IMG/VR virus record: IMGVR_UViG_3300011271_000017
Span: 1 to 21,227 of that record
Reading direction: 5' to 3' (one strand)
DNA from: a virus
DNA length: 21,227 nucleotides
The notes below the pieces were generated by a model, which was not told the origin of the DNA, did not search any database, and worked only from the letters and a program-made list of their open reading frames with translations. The first letter of the stretch is position 1. Each line of letters begins with the position of its first letter. The translations under genes and the position numbers were made by a program. Below, piece after piece: positions 7,896-14,549 of this stretch.

Positions 7896-8339
7896 CTATG
7901 CAGCCGGCAAGACCATCGGCGCGAACAGGTGACCCAGCAGCGCGTAGGCCAGGCCGGTTGTGCCTGTCTCTGTCGAAACGACCTGCACGTAGCGCTTGCG
8001 GCCTATGTAGTCGATGCGCTGCACGACGGTAGATGCTGCATTGACGGCGACGAAGGTTGACGCGGTGCCATACACGCCCACTTCAGGGTTGGGCATCACG
8101 TCAGCCGCCACAACCAGCGTGAAGGTGGAGTTGTCATCCGACTCGTTAATCACCCAGCTATGGTTGCCATCAGTCCAGGCACCAGGGCAGAGTTCAAGTG
8201 TCAAAGACCCGTAGCCGCCGTTACGATAGCGGTCGAAAGAGGCGGTGGTTTGTGTGGTCTTGTAGACAGCCGCTACAAGACCCTGGATGGTCCAGAAGTA
8301 CCTGGACGGGTTTTTTCCGGTTGGGCCGATAAAAGACAT
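7896..8339 (-). CDS. Head protein of unknown function, possible capsid decoration
   Basis: The 147-residue protein lies two genes after the major capsid gene, where decoration and head fibre genes are common. It is beta-rich (TFTLVVAADVMPNPEV, RKRYVQVVSTETGTTG, and a C-terminal LAYALLGHLFAPMVLPAA). The 'RYVQVV...TG.TGL.Y..LG' ending is a pattern I associate with small phage head proteins. A clear AGGAGAAAAAGAGC sequence precedes the ATG. The assignment rests on position and composition only. Confidence 0.65.
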   Translation of the reverse strand: MSFIGPTGKNPSRYFWTIQGLVAAVYKTTQTTASFDRYRNGGYGSLTLELCPGAWTDGNHSWVINESDDNSTFTLVVAADVMPNPEVGVYGTASTFVAVNAASTVVQRIDYIGRKRYVQVVSTETGTTGLAYALLGHLFAPMVLPAA

Positions 8340-8362
8340 GCTCTTTTTCTCCTTCCTCTTTA

Positions 8363-8575
8363 CTACTCAGGCAGTGCATGCTCAGGCGGTAAGCCGTACA
8401 CTTCCAGGTGTTCAAGCCCGACATGCACGATAGCGCCGCAAGTCGTGCATCGATATTCGTGGTACGTGGTTCCTTCCACATCGGGCAGTATGGCGAGTTC
8501 GCCTCTGCAATTGCCAACGTCTGCGGGAACCGCTTCCTCTACCAGCGAGGGCGCTTGCTGTAAATCTTCTGCCAT
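8363..8575 (-). CDS. Small Cys-containing protein next to the capsid gene
   Basis: The 70-residue acidic protein has Cys at about residues 23, 43 and 46 (CTTCG) and a pair of histidines after them, so a small metal site is possible. It sits 18 bases after the major capsid stop. The AGGAGG ribosome binding site is 13 bases from the ATG, which is unusually far and could mean weak translation or a wrong start. No other start with better spacing is obvious. It is not recognised. Confidence 0.6.
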   Translation of the reverse strand: MAEDLQQAPSLVEEAVPADVGNCRGELAILPDVEGTTYHEYRCTTCGAIVHVGLEHLEVYGLPPEHALPE

Positions 8576-8593
8576 GTTGTGTATCTATCCTCC

Positions 8594-9910
8594 TTAGATC
8601 ATCTTCAGTACAGAGATCGCCTCGGGGAGTACGACCTTGCCGCCTACGCGAACACGCGCCAGGAAGGCTATCTGGTTCTGAATGGCGAACAGTTCCTTGA
8701 GCGTCTGGAACGTCAGCCCCACGCGGTCAACGATCTGATAGCCCTGCCCGATGTCACCAAAGATGACGGGAAACTGACCGGCGGTGAATGCGGGAAAAGT
8801 ACCTGCTTGGTTGGGCATATCTGGCATTTCTACGATGGGGCGACCGAACAGCGTCTCGCGGAACTCATCGCCAAACACCGTCCACAAAGGCCTGGTCGTG
8901 GTATCAGCGAACAGCCGGCATATGCCAATCGTGGAGTTGCTCATCAGCCAGGTAGCAGTAGGCCGGTAGCCTGATTTGCCGACGTGCATGAGTGAGATCA
9001 GGTCGGATGGCAGGAGAAGATGCGAGGCGCTGGTACCGAGCAGTCCATTCATGCCGCCGTAGTTAGCAAGCCCCGCTATGGTGAGCAACCCTTCAGGACG
9101 CGCCACGCCGTTGCCACTGATGAAGGCCGTGCCTTCTTTTTGCGCGAATTGACGGGTCAGACGCTTGAGAATGTAGCTCTCCACATCGAACACGCTATCC
9201 TCAAGGTTCTGTTTGGAGAGCTTGAGGTAGCCATTCAGTTCTCTTGCGTAAATCTCAAGCATGCCGAGGTTCGGATCCGGTGATGCCTGGAAGCCGGTTT
9301 GCTCATCTGACCAGAAGATGTTGGTGTCCGTTGCGCCCTCACTCGGGATCAGCAACTTCTCGCCGCCGATGGTCTGTGTATCGGCATAGGCACGCAAGGG
9401 CGAGATCAGGAAGAGCTTCTGAATGAACTTATCCGAGAGGTCGGTACCAGCGAAGAAGCCGCCCAGGTCGGCCGCTGAACTGACCATCACCTTTTGTTCT
9501 ACCGTGAACTGGTCCATGTTCATATGGTTAAAGTCGATGTAGCTGCGCTCTTCCATCGTCAGCGCCTGCACATCGCCGCCCTTGCGCATCCATTTTTCTA
9601 GTGCGCGGGTTGCAAGGGGCTTATAGGCGCCAGCAGCGGAGCCACGATAGCCATTCGTGGGAGGCGGGCGTTGCATGGCCAGCATCGCTTCTTTTTGCTC
9701 TAGTACGAGCTTGCGGTATTCCTTGATCTCGTTGCTGATCGCGTCGTTGATCTTGTTGAGTTCAGCGCGTGCCTCAGCGGCAACGGGCCCACCTTGCGAA
9801 ATCTTCGTCTCGGTCTTGGATTGCCGCTCTTCAATGGTTTTGACACGTTCGTCGAGGTGCTTGTTCAGCTTGTGGATTTCCTCTACAAGCCCTTTCACTT
9901 CCTCGTTCAT
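8594..9910 (-). CDS. HK97-fold major capsid protein
   Basis: The 438-residue protein has an N-terminal charged coiled coil (residues about 1-80, the delta or scaffolding domain), followed by the HK97 fold. Matching features are VMVSSAADLGGFFAGTDLSDKF, PLRAYADTQTIGGEKLLIP, a middle section with FDVESYILKRLTRQFAQKEGTAFISGNG, and GRPIVEMPDMPNQAGTFPAF. The stretches ending GDIGQGYQIVDRVG and FLARVRVGGKVVLPEA are typical of the C-terminal part. It would form the capsid shell after the protease removes the delta domain. The GGAGG ribosome binding site is 11 bases from the ATG, across a run of seven U, and may be hidden in a stem. Confidence 0.95.
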   Translation of the reverse strand: MNEEVKGLVEEIHKLNKHLDERVKTIEERQSKTETKISQGGPVAAEARAELNKINDAISNEIKEYRKLVLEQKEAMLAMQRPPPTNGYRGSAAGAYKPLATRALEKWMRKGGDVQALTMEERSYIDFNHMNMDQFTVEQKVMVSSAADLGGFFAGTDLSDKFIQKLFLISPLRAYADTQTIGGEKLLIPSEGATDTNIFWSDEQTGFQASPDPNLGMLEIYARELNGYLKLSKQNLEDSVFDVESYILKRLTRQFAQKEGTAFISGNGVARPEGLLTIAGLANYGGMNGLLGTSASHLLLPSDLISLMHVGKSGYRPTATWLMSNSTIGICRLFADTTTRPLWTVFGDEFRETLFGRPIVEMPDMPNQAGTFPAFTAGQFPVIFGDIGQGYQIVDRVGLTFQTLKELFAIQNQIAFLARVRVGGKVVLPEAISVLKMI

Positions 9911-9917
9911 AAAAAAA

Positions 9918-9967
9918 TCTACCTCCGTTCATGGTTGAAATTTCGTTCATCCACGCTCGAAGGTAGA
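9918..9967 (-). promoter_or_regulatory. Possible stem that sequesters the capsid gene ribosome binding site
   Basis: In the mRNA, TCTACCTTC (9967-9959) can pair over nine positions, one a G-U pair, with GGAGGTAGA (9926-9918). The second block contains the whole Shine-Dalgarno sequence of the capsid gene. The loop is 32 nt. The pairing is visible directly, and regulation by it is an inference. Confidence 0.5.
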
Positions 9968-10010
9968 CTGTGTCAGCGCTTCACAGCGTTATTCAGTTGT
10001 TATGCTACGC

Positions 10011-10038
10011 GGGGCGGATAGTCCGCGCCCATCGGGGT
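10011..10038. repeat. Bulged-G hairpin, copy 2, between a small gene and the capsid gene
   Basis: GGGGCGGA-tag-TCCGC-g-CCC folds into eight pairs with one unpaired G and is followed by ATCGGGGT. A near copy with the same bulge and a similar tail lies at 10311-10337. It occupies part of the 133-base leader before the capsid gene. No U-run follows on either strand. Confidence 0.5.
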
Positions 10039-10043
10039 ACTCG

Positions 10044-10286
10044 TTATTTTGATGGGGCAGCTATGCCGCGCCCATACTTGGCAGTCAACTCAGGGTGAAA
10101 ACGTTCGCACCAGGCCTTAAAGTTCACCTCAAAGATACTTGATGTCTCTTCATGGCAACTCAGGCATTCAGGATTGATTATAGGTTGACCTAAGAATGTA
10201 TCACGGTAGAACACAAAGTAGTCATGCTTACACACATCACAGAGTAAGGCATGGTCAAGTTCGTGCAGTATCTCCCTCTCATTCAT
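10044..10286 (-). CDS. Small two-CxxC zinc-ribbon-like protein
   Basis: The 80-residue product has CDVC at about residues 17-20 and CLSC at about 41-44, a plausible four-cysteine metal site. The C-terminal part is helical (EVNFKAWCERFHPELTAKYG). An AAAGGA ribosome binding site lies seven to eight bases before the ATG. It has its own extended -10 promoter about 60 bases upstream and a GC-rich hairpin in the leader, unlike most genes here. It lies between protease and capsid genes, which are usually adjacent. This suggests a late-acquired accessory gene. The function is unknown. Confidence 0.7.
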   Translation of the reverse strand: MNEREILHELDHALLCDVCKHDYFVFYRDTFLGQPIINPECLSCHEETSSIFEVNFKAWCERFHPELTAKYGRGIAAPSK

Positions 10287-10310
10287 GTGTGTATTCCTTT
10301 CATGGTAACA

Positions 10311-10337
10311 GGGCGGCCGGGCCGCGCCCGTCGGTGT
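10311..10337. repeat. Bulged-G hairpin, copy 1, in the leader of the small zinc-ribbon gene
   Basis: GGGCGG and CCGC-g-CC pair with an unpaired G at 10326, and the tail is CGTCGGTGT. The architecture and tail match the copy at 10011-10038. In the transcript from the promoter at 10346 it lies at the very start of the leader. Confidence 0.5.
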
Positions 10338-10345
10338 CTAGTGGT

Positions 10346-10354
10346 AGTATAACA
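10346..10354 (-). promoter_or_regulatory. Extended -10 promoter for the small zinc-ribbon gene
   Basis: The minus strand reads TGTTATACT, a complete extended -10 element. There is no convincing -35 at 17-18 bases. The predicted start is near 10339, giving a leader of about 53 nt with the bulged-G hairpin. Confidence 0.6.
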
Positions 10355-10359
10355 TAAAG

Positions 10360-10569
10360 CTATTCAACTTGCTTTGGTAAGAACAGCCCAATGCCCGCAA
10401 GATCGCTATAATCCACACGCAATCCGCGCTTCTCAAAGTAAGCATTGATCGCTTTGCATAGGTCGTCTGCCTGTCGTAAATGTGCGCCATACCCCATCGC
10501 AATATGATCGGGATCACCAAGGAAGGCGTAGAGGCGTAGCAGCAAAGCAATATGTTCAATATCATTCAT
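10360..10569 (-). CDS. Hypothetical 69-residue protein, perhaps from a leaderless mRNA
   Basis: The product begins MNDIEHIALLLRLYAFLGDP and ends LRVDYSDLAGIGLFLPKQVE. It is a compact helical protein I do not recognise. The ATG at 10569 lies exactly where an extended -10 element (10576-10584) would start transcription, so the mRNA may be leaderless. The alternative start is a TTG six codons upstream, with GAGG seven bases before it, overlapping the end of the protease region. It is followed by the promoter of the next small gene, so the two form separate units. Confidence 0.6.
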   Translation of the reverse strand: MNDIEHIALLLRLYAFLGDPDHIAMGYGAHLRQADDLCKAINAYFEKRGLRVDYSDLAGIGLFLPKQVE

Positions 10570-10575
10570 GCCGCT

Positions 10576-10584
10576 AGTATACCA
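10576..10584 (-). promoter_or_regulatory. Extended -10 promoter after the protease gene
   Basis: The minus strand reads TGGTATACT. The last base of the -10 is seven bases from the A of an ATG. No good -35 is visible. It lies just past the protease stop codon. Confidence 0.55.
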
Positions 10585-10587
10585 CAA

Positions 10588-12147
10588 CTACACGCCTCTA
10601 TTCGCATTGTCAGCAGACAACAACATTGTGAGATCATGCAAAAGCGTGTGTACATCCACAAGCTGCTCTTCTTTCATCTGAGGCGGATCGTCTTCCTCGT
10701 CTTTCTGCTCAGGTGTCGGGTCATCCTCTCCATACACCTGATAGCCTGAAAGCCTGTTCTGCCCTGGTGCAGGCGATGCTGAGTTCAGTACACTTTTGAT
10801 TTGCATGATGTGCTCGTCGATGCCGGAAGTCTTGCTCTTGATTTGCATGATATGCTCTGTGATGCCATCAGCCGCCTTCTTGAGTTTGGCATGATTGGCT
10901 GCACTGAGCACACGGCCAGCCTTCGCCTCTTTGGTTTCAGGGTTGTCGTCAGCACTCATGTATGCAGGATTAGGCGAACTGTTATTGTCGTCGGGTTGCA
11001 GGAACTCGGTCATGTTTAGCTCGACACCACGCTGCATATAGGCAACCGTGGCTGCATCGAATTGTTTTAAGGCCGCCTGCACGTCTTCAACAGGTGTATC
11101 GCCCGTCTGGAATGCAGTGAGAATTTCATCGACCAATGGATACCACAGGTTAAACAGGCCAGAACGCCAGGATTGTTGTGTGGTTTCCATGTAGCTTGCA
11201 GCGTAGTCTTTGCTCCAGATGTCCATCGTATTCCCTTTCTCCCACGGCGGGGTCATCTTCATTTTGCTGTAGTAGCTGGCTATTTTGCGCTTGACCCCAT
11301 CCACATCATCGATATTCGCGCCGCCCATTGCGCCCTGGACAACACCAGCGGCGGAAATGACGCCTTGCGGGATCGCTTTCATTTCGCCGCCCGACTTGGC
11401 GACAAACGGCAGCTTGCAATCGCCCAGGATCTCCGGCGGGGACTTCGACACCCAGAAGAAGCACTGCGCCATTTTGCCCTTGTCATCGCCAGCCCAGGCT
11501 TGAATATCTTTCTTGGCCTGCCCAGCATCCCAGGCGGTACCTCGATCGGCAAGCGGCCACGAGGTCTTGCCGGACGCTGAACCTTTGGTATCCATAAAGA
11601 AATAGCTCCTATTCTTCACGTGATCTATCTGAGCCATATCATTCATCGGAAATGTTACGCAACTTCCCTCCATTACCGCTACTTCCAACAGATTACGAAT
11701 GGTCCGGCCTGTAGACTCATCTTTCACATATTCCACCTGGATTGCTTTGTAGCCCATTGACTGTTTTTTGGCAGTGCCCATTTTGAACGAGGCATACAGC
11801 TCCCGCCCCAGTTGGATATCCAGGTTCAACTGCGTCTTGGTATAGAGTCCCTTCTTATCCTCATCAGCATCGAAAATCCCGCCTGGGGACAAGATGGTGT
11901 AGTCGTGGTTCCATAAGTACGGCCACAAGAAATCCAAGTCCTGTTGAGATTTCCTGCTATAGCTATCTTGCAGCGTCTTGCGGAAAGCCCCCTTCATGGT
12001 ACGATCGTCACCAAAATCTATGTTCCCTATATAGTTCAAATATCCTTCAACTATACCTTGAGCATCATTAGTAGCTTTTATTTCGCCACTCATGCAAGGG
12101 AAGTACTCGACCTTCCTCTCAATTTTCGGTACCCTGGTCATGTTCAT
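10588..12147 (-). CDS. HK97-family prohead protease with long C-terminal extension
   Basis: The first 180 residues match the herpesvirus-assemblin-like prohead protease family. GIVEGYLNYIGNIDFGDDRTMKGAF is the opening pattern, LWNHDY holds the likely catalytic His, and KKQSMGYKAIQ holds the likely Ser. Residues about 190-310 form a second module seen in some phage proteases: GKTSWPLADRGTAWDAGQAK, then CFFWVSKSPPEILGDCKLPF, then a helix ending IASYYSKM. The rest is helical and acidic, with a tandem repeat (EHIMQIKS twice), and may act as scaffold. At 519 residues it is more than twice the usual protease length. Its start overlaps the homing endonuclease stop (ATGA) and has an AAGGAG site. It cleaves the capsid delta domain. 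Confidence 0.88.
   Translation of the reverse strand: MNMTRVPKIERKVEYFPCMSGEIKATNDAQGIVEGYLNYIGNIDFGDDRTMKGAFRKTLQDSYSRKSQQDLDFLWPYLWNHDYTILSPGGIFDADEDKKGLYTKTQLNLDIQLGRELYASFKMGTAKKQSMGYKAIQVEYVKDESTGRTIRNLLEVAVMEGSCVTFPMNDMAQIDHVKNRSYFFMDTKGSASGKTSWPLADRGTAWDAGQAKKDIQAWAGDDKGKMAQCFFWVSKSPPEILGDCKLPFVAKSGGEMKAIPQGVISAAGVVQGAMGGANIDDVDGVKRKIASYYSKMKMTPPWEKGNTMDIWSKDYAASYMETTQQSWRSGLFNLWYPLVDEILTAFQTGDTPVEDVQAALKQFDAATVAYMQRGVELNMTEFLQPDDNNSSPNPAYMSADDNPETKEAKAGRVLSAANHAKLKKAADGITEHIMQIKSKTSGIDEHIMQIKSVLNSASPAPGQNRLSGYQVYGEDDPTPEQKDEEDDPPQMKEEQLVDVHTLLHDLTMLLSADNANRGV
10783..10866. repeat. Tandem 42-bp coding repeat in the protease C-terminus
   Basis: Two copies of 42 bases encode GITEHIMQIKSKTS and GIDEHIMQIKSVLN. 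The 20 central bases differ at one position. The unit is 14 residues, four helical turns, so it probably lengthens a helix. Confidence 0.75.
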
Positions 12148-13220
12148 TGCTCCTTCTTCCTATACCTCATTCCCGTACGAGTTGCTGATCGTTTTGCAAT
12201 AGTTTCAGGCGACATTTTTCTACCAAGACTGGCCTGTCTTTTTCTCTCCCGTAGTTCAGGAGAAGCTTGGGACTGTCTCATTCTCTCAATAGCTTCAGGT
12301 GTATGTTTATAACCAAGATGAGATCGTCCCATATTTGCACGAGCTTCAGTGGTATGCTTTCTTCCAAGATTGACTTGACTAAATTTCTCGTTGGATTCAG
12401 GAGAGCGGTTAAGTTGAGCCTGTCTATTTTTCTCGATTTGCTCAGGAGTGTGCTTTCTGCCAAGATTGGCTTGCCTTGATGCTTCGATGGCTTTTGCCCT
12501 GGCCTCAGGTGAGCGGTTAAGATTGCCTTGCCTTATTCTCTCGCGCGTTTCAAGCGAGCGTTTACTTCCAAGATGAGCCTGTCCTATTTTCGCTCTATGT
12601 TCAGGCGAGAGCTTCTTCCCAAGATTGGCTTGCCTTACTTTCTCATTATGTTCAAGCGTGTTTTTCTTCCCAAGATGACCCTGTCTTATTTTCTCTCTCG
12701 TTTCAGGAGTCTGAGGGTGACTATGGCCAAGAGCATGTTTATTGCCAAGATTTTTACCAATCCCATGTTTGTTGCCAAGCATCGCTTGTCTTTTTCTCTC
12801 ACTAGATTCAGGAGTATGTTTATAGCCAAGATTAGCCTGACTTATTTTCGCCCTGGTTTCAGGAGACATCTCCACACCCAAAGTCGAGCCAGCTTCACGA
12901 GCGATATTGAAACCTTTCCTATCAAATGGTTTCAGCTTGTTCAGCCAGTATTGTTCTCTGGCCGTCAAAGCTATTGGTAAGACTTGCTCCAACACTTCAA
13001 AAGTAAAAGCTTGCTCTCCATACTTATTCCAGGCACGTTGTAAATGTTGATTCCCGTGCCTGTTGTGTCGGAGAGCACTGAAATGTGCCCTTTTGCGTTC
13101 ACGTAGATTGACCGCACTTCCAATATAAATCCGCTTGTTCGCAGTACACGTGATCTTATAAATGCCTGATGTAGCAGGTATGAGGTTGCCATCGGGGACA
13201 TGAGGTGGTAGTGTAGTCAT
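12144..13220 (-). CDS. Free-standing GIY-YIG homing endonuclease with many NUMOD3 repeats
   Basis: The start at 13220 (MTTLPPHVPDG) is preceded by GGAGA. The nuclease domain covers residues 15-110: GIY at 19-21, YIG at 32-34, the likely catalytic Arg in NLRERKRAH at about 42, and the likely catalytic Glu in TAREQYW at 89. Residues 118-350 are some thirteen NUMOD3-like units of 15-17 residues (for example SPEHRAKIGQAHLGSK and TPEQIEKNRQAQLN), which bind DNA along the minor or major groove in I-TevI-type enzymes. Most enzymes have one to four such units. It has its own promoter and leader hairpin, and its stop overlaps the protease start. It would cut cognate phage genomes lacking it and spread by repair. 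There is no sign of a surrounding intron. Confidence 0.92.
   Translation of the reverse strand: MTTLPPHVPDGNLIPATSGIYKITCTANKRIYIGSAVNLRERKRAHFSALRHNRHGNQHLQRAWNKYGEQAFTFEVLEQVLPIALTAREQYWLNKLKPFDRKGFNIAREAGSTLGVEMSPETRAKISQANLGYKHTPESSERKRQAMLGNKHGIGKNLGNKHALGHSHPQTPETREKIRQGHLGKKNTLEHNEKVRQANLGKKLSPEHRAKIGQAHLGSKRSLETRERIRQGNLNRSPEARAKAIEASRQANLGRKHTPEQIEKNRQAQLNRSPESNEKFSQVNLGRKHTTEARANMGRSHLGYKHTPEAIERMRQSQASPELRERKRQASLGRKMSPETIAKRSATRTGMRYRKKEQ
12171..12869. repeat. NUMOD3-coding repeat array
   Basis: About thirteen degenerate units of 45-51 bases are in frame in the endonuclease gene. Units end either in 'LGRK/LGKK/LGYK' or in a shorter 'LN'. They share a SPE/TPE motif and a QA-x-LG ending. 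Confidence 0.85.
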
Positions 13221-13248
13221 TGGTACATTTCTCCATGAGTGTATCCGG

Positions 13249-13274
13249 CCAGGGGCGTTCGTAGCGCCGCCTGG
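13249..13274. promoter_or_regulatory. Hairpin in the leader of the homing endonuclease gene
   Basis: CCAGGGGCG (13249-13257) pairs with CGCC-g-CCTGG (13265-13274), with one bulged G. The loop is 7 nt. It lies between the promoter at 13296 and the start codon. No U-run follows, so it is not a standard terminator. Confidence 0.55.
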
Positions 13275-13295
13275 CACAACAATATGTGTAGCCTC

Positions 13296-13304
13296 ATTAT
13301 AGCA
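13296..13304 (-). promoter_or_regulatory. Promoter for the homing endonuclease gene
   Basis: The minus strand reads TGCTATAAT, a perfect extended -10. No clear -35 is seen. Predicted start near 13289 gives a leader of about 70 nt. It lies in the 106-base gap before the endonuclease. Confidence 0.65.
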
Positions 13305-13326
13305 TAAATCCGCTTGAGAAGCGAGC

Positions 13327-13542
13327 CTAGCTACTCTCATGGCTCACCTTTTTCTTCTCATACTGCCGGAAGCCGTCCTGTGCAGTCGTCGCTTCCTGGC
13401 AGAGCGTGATAATAGCTTCCAGTCCAACACGGGCCGAACCCTCACCCGTCAAGTCGCCGATGTACACGGCCGTGTGCTTCTCTTGCTCCAATGCCCTTTG
13501 CGCGATGTCAAGTATCTTCTGTGCGAGTTCTTGTGTGGTCAT
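13327..13542 (-). CDS. Hypothetical protein with MTTQELAQKILD N-terminus
   Basis: The ATG at 13542 overlaps the stop of the preceding gene (ATGA). The 71-residue product starts MTTQELAQKILDIAQRALEQ, then has YIGDLTGEGSARVGLEAIITLCQE, and ends KKKVSHESS. The first dozen residues are nearly those of the upstream gene (MTAQELAQQILD), so the two are likely paralogues with different C-termini. It is helical and the function is unknown. It is the last gene before the homing endonuclease insertion. Confidence 0.7.
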   Translation of the reverse strand: MTTQELAQKILDIAQRALEQEKHTAVYIGDLTGEGSARVGLEAIITLCQEATTAQDGFRQYEKKKVSHESS

Positions 13543-13706
13543 GGCTTCACTGGCTCCTTTAGTTGCTCCTCGCATAGCCTTTCGATACCATCAATCACGA
13601 GGGTATAATGAAAGTGCCAGAAAGAGTCGGGGTCGCTCTCTGCAAAACGCTTATCTGCCTCTTTGATGCGATCGAGTATCTGTTGTGCTAATTCTTGCGC
13701 TGTCAT
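13539..13706 (-). CDS. 55-residue paralogue of the next gene
   Basis: The product starts MTAQELAQQILDRIKEADKR and ends RLCEEQLKEPVKP. It overlaps its downstream neighbour by ATGA and begins ten bases after the preceding stop, with GAGGGATAAG before the ATG. The N-terminus matches the next gene's. Residues 20-40 include DSFWHFHYTLVIDG. The function is unknown. Confidence 0.68.
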   Translation of the reverse strand: MTAQELAQQILDRIKEADKRFAESDPDSFWHFHYTLVIDGIERLCEEQLKEPVKP

Positions 13707-13716
13707 CACTTATCCC

Positions 13717-13989
13717 TCAATTGTTCCTGCTCTTGTTTACCATCTGAATGATTGCCAATTCCTGCTGCCCGACTGCCACCGTCCCCATAATCAGCTTTTG
13801 CAGGAGTTCAGGATGCGCCTCGAGATACTTACTCACCAATTGCCCCATCGTCTCGTTGTCAACGGCGAGGTTGACGGTGACGGGAAACGACAGCACCACG
13901 CCTTGTGGCGAGAGCTGCATCTGCAAGTTGGGTTGTGGCTGTGGCCCTGCTGGTTGCTCTGGTTGCTGCCCATTGTCTTCTTCTGACAT
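13717..13989 (-). CDS. Hypothetical protein with Pro/Gln-rich N-terminus
   Basis: The ATG shares its A with the preceding TAA stop (TAATG). The 90-residue product has a flexible start (MSEEDNGQQPEQPAGPQPQP), a beta-like stretch (GVVLSFPVTVNLAVDNETM), and a helical end (QLVSKYLEAHPELLQKLIMG). The layout of disordered tail, short sheet and helix suggests a binding partner in a larger assembly. It is not recognised. Confidence 0.68.
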   Translation of the reverse strand: MSEEDNGQQPEQPAGPQPQPNLQMQLSPQGVVLSFPVTVNLAVDNETMGQLVSKYLEAHPELLQKLIMGTVAVGQQELAIIQMVNKSRNN

Positions 13990-14171
13990 TATTTCACCGG
14001 TTCCTTTTCAGATGCCCATTTGACGAGACACGCCTTTGAGCAGAAATGGTGCTCTTCTTCCGCGCCATAGTAACTCGTGTGCTGAATGGTGCGTATCCAT
14101 TCAGGCGGCAACACGTACTCTGCATCATGCTTTTTCTCGCAGACATCACATTGGATATATTCAACTCTCAT
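13989..14171 (-). CDS. Small zinc-finger-like protein
   Basis: The 60-residue product has CDVCEKKH near the N-terminus (Cys 8 and 11) and HFCSKACLVKWA near residue 43-50, giving a C-C / C-C metal site. The C-terminal 'F-C-S-K-A-C' is like treble-clef or FYVE-type short zinc fingers of phage origin. It overlaps the upstream gene by ATGA and the downstream gene by TAATG. Possible nucleic acid binding is inferred. Confidence 0.7.
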   Translation of the reverse strand: MRVEYIQCDVCEKKHDAEYVLPPEWIRTIQHTSYYGAEEEHHFCSKACLVKWASEKEPVK

Positions 14172-14536
14172 TTCACCAGGTCCTTTAGAGCATTCAAGAT
14201 CAACACAACGTGAGAGCCATTAGCTCCACAATGACCTTGATAATATTCAGGCACATTCACATCCCAGGTTTTGATGACCTGCCAGATAGCTTCGAAGGCT
14301 GGATCACTCAATTGTTCGAAGGTTGGGTTTGGCATCGGTGGAAGTGCTGGCAATGCATCTGGCCCTGGCACTCTACCCTCATCTTCCATCGTCATCTTAT
14401 CTTCTTCGATAGCCTGCATGATTTCATCGCCAATGCGCTTTGCGTTAGTGCTATCAAATACGCCTTTGGGGGTCTCACTCCAACACATGCTAGCCTCGCC
14501 TAAGCCCTGGAATACTACTTCTTTTAGCTTGTCCAT
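14168..14536 (-). CDS. Hypothetical protein, 122 residues
   Basis: The acidic protein starts MDKLKEVVFQGLGEASMCWS, has a linker DEGRVPGPDALPALPPMPNP, and ends with a helical part (EAIWQVIKTWDVNVPEYYQ, then SHVVLILNALKDLVK). It starts 13 bases after the upstream stop with GAGGG before the ATG. The last segment contains 'YYQGHCGANGSH'. I do not recognise it. Context is the small-gene cluster between portal and endonuclease. Confidence 0.68.
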   Translation of the reverse strand: MDKLKEVVFQGLGEASMCWSETPKGVFDSTNAKRIGDEIMQAIEEDKMTMEDEGRVPGPDALPALPPMPNPTFEQLSDPAFEAIWQVIKTWDVNVPEYYQGHCGANGSHVVLILNALKDLVK

Positions 14537-14549
14537 TATCTCTTAGCCC

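Noticed and set aside
10338-10565. 75-codon minus-strand ORF MILNILLCCYASTPS
   Set aside because: It is an overlapping frame of the 10360-10569 gene, which has the better composition and promoter placement.
12171-12869. Regular repeats that look like a CRISPR array on the plus strand
   Set aside because: The repeats are degenerate, have periods of 45-51 bases (multiples of three), and encode NUMOD3 units in frame in the endonuclease.
13592-13597. TATAAT on the plus strand with a partial -35
   Set aside because: It lies inside a minus-strand gene, faces no plus-strand gene, and its -35 matches only three of six positions.
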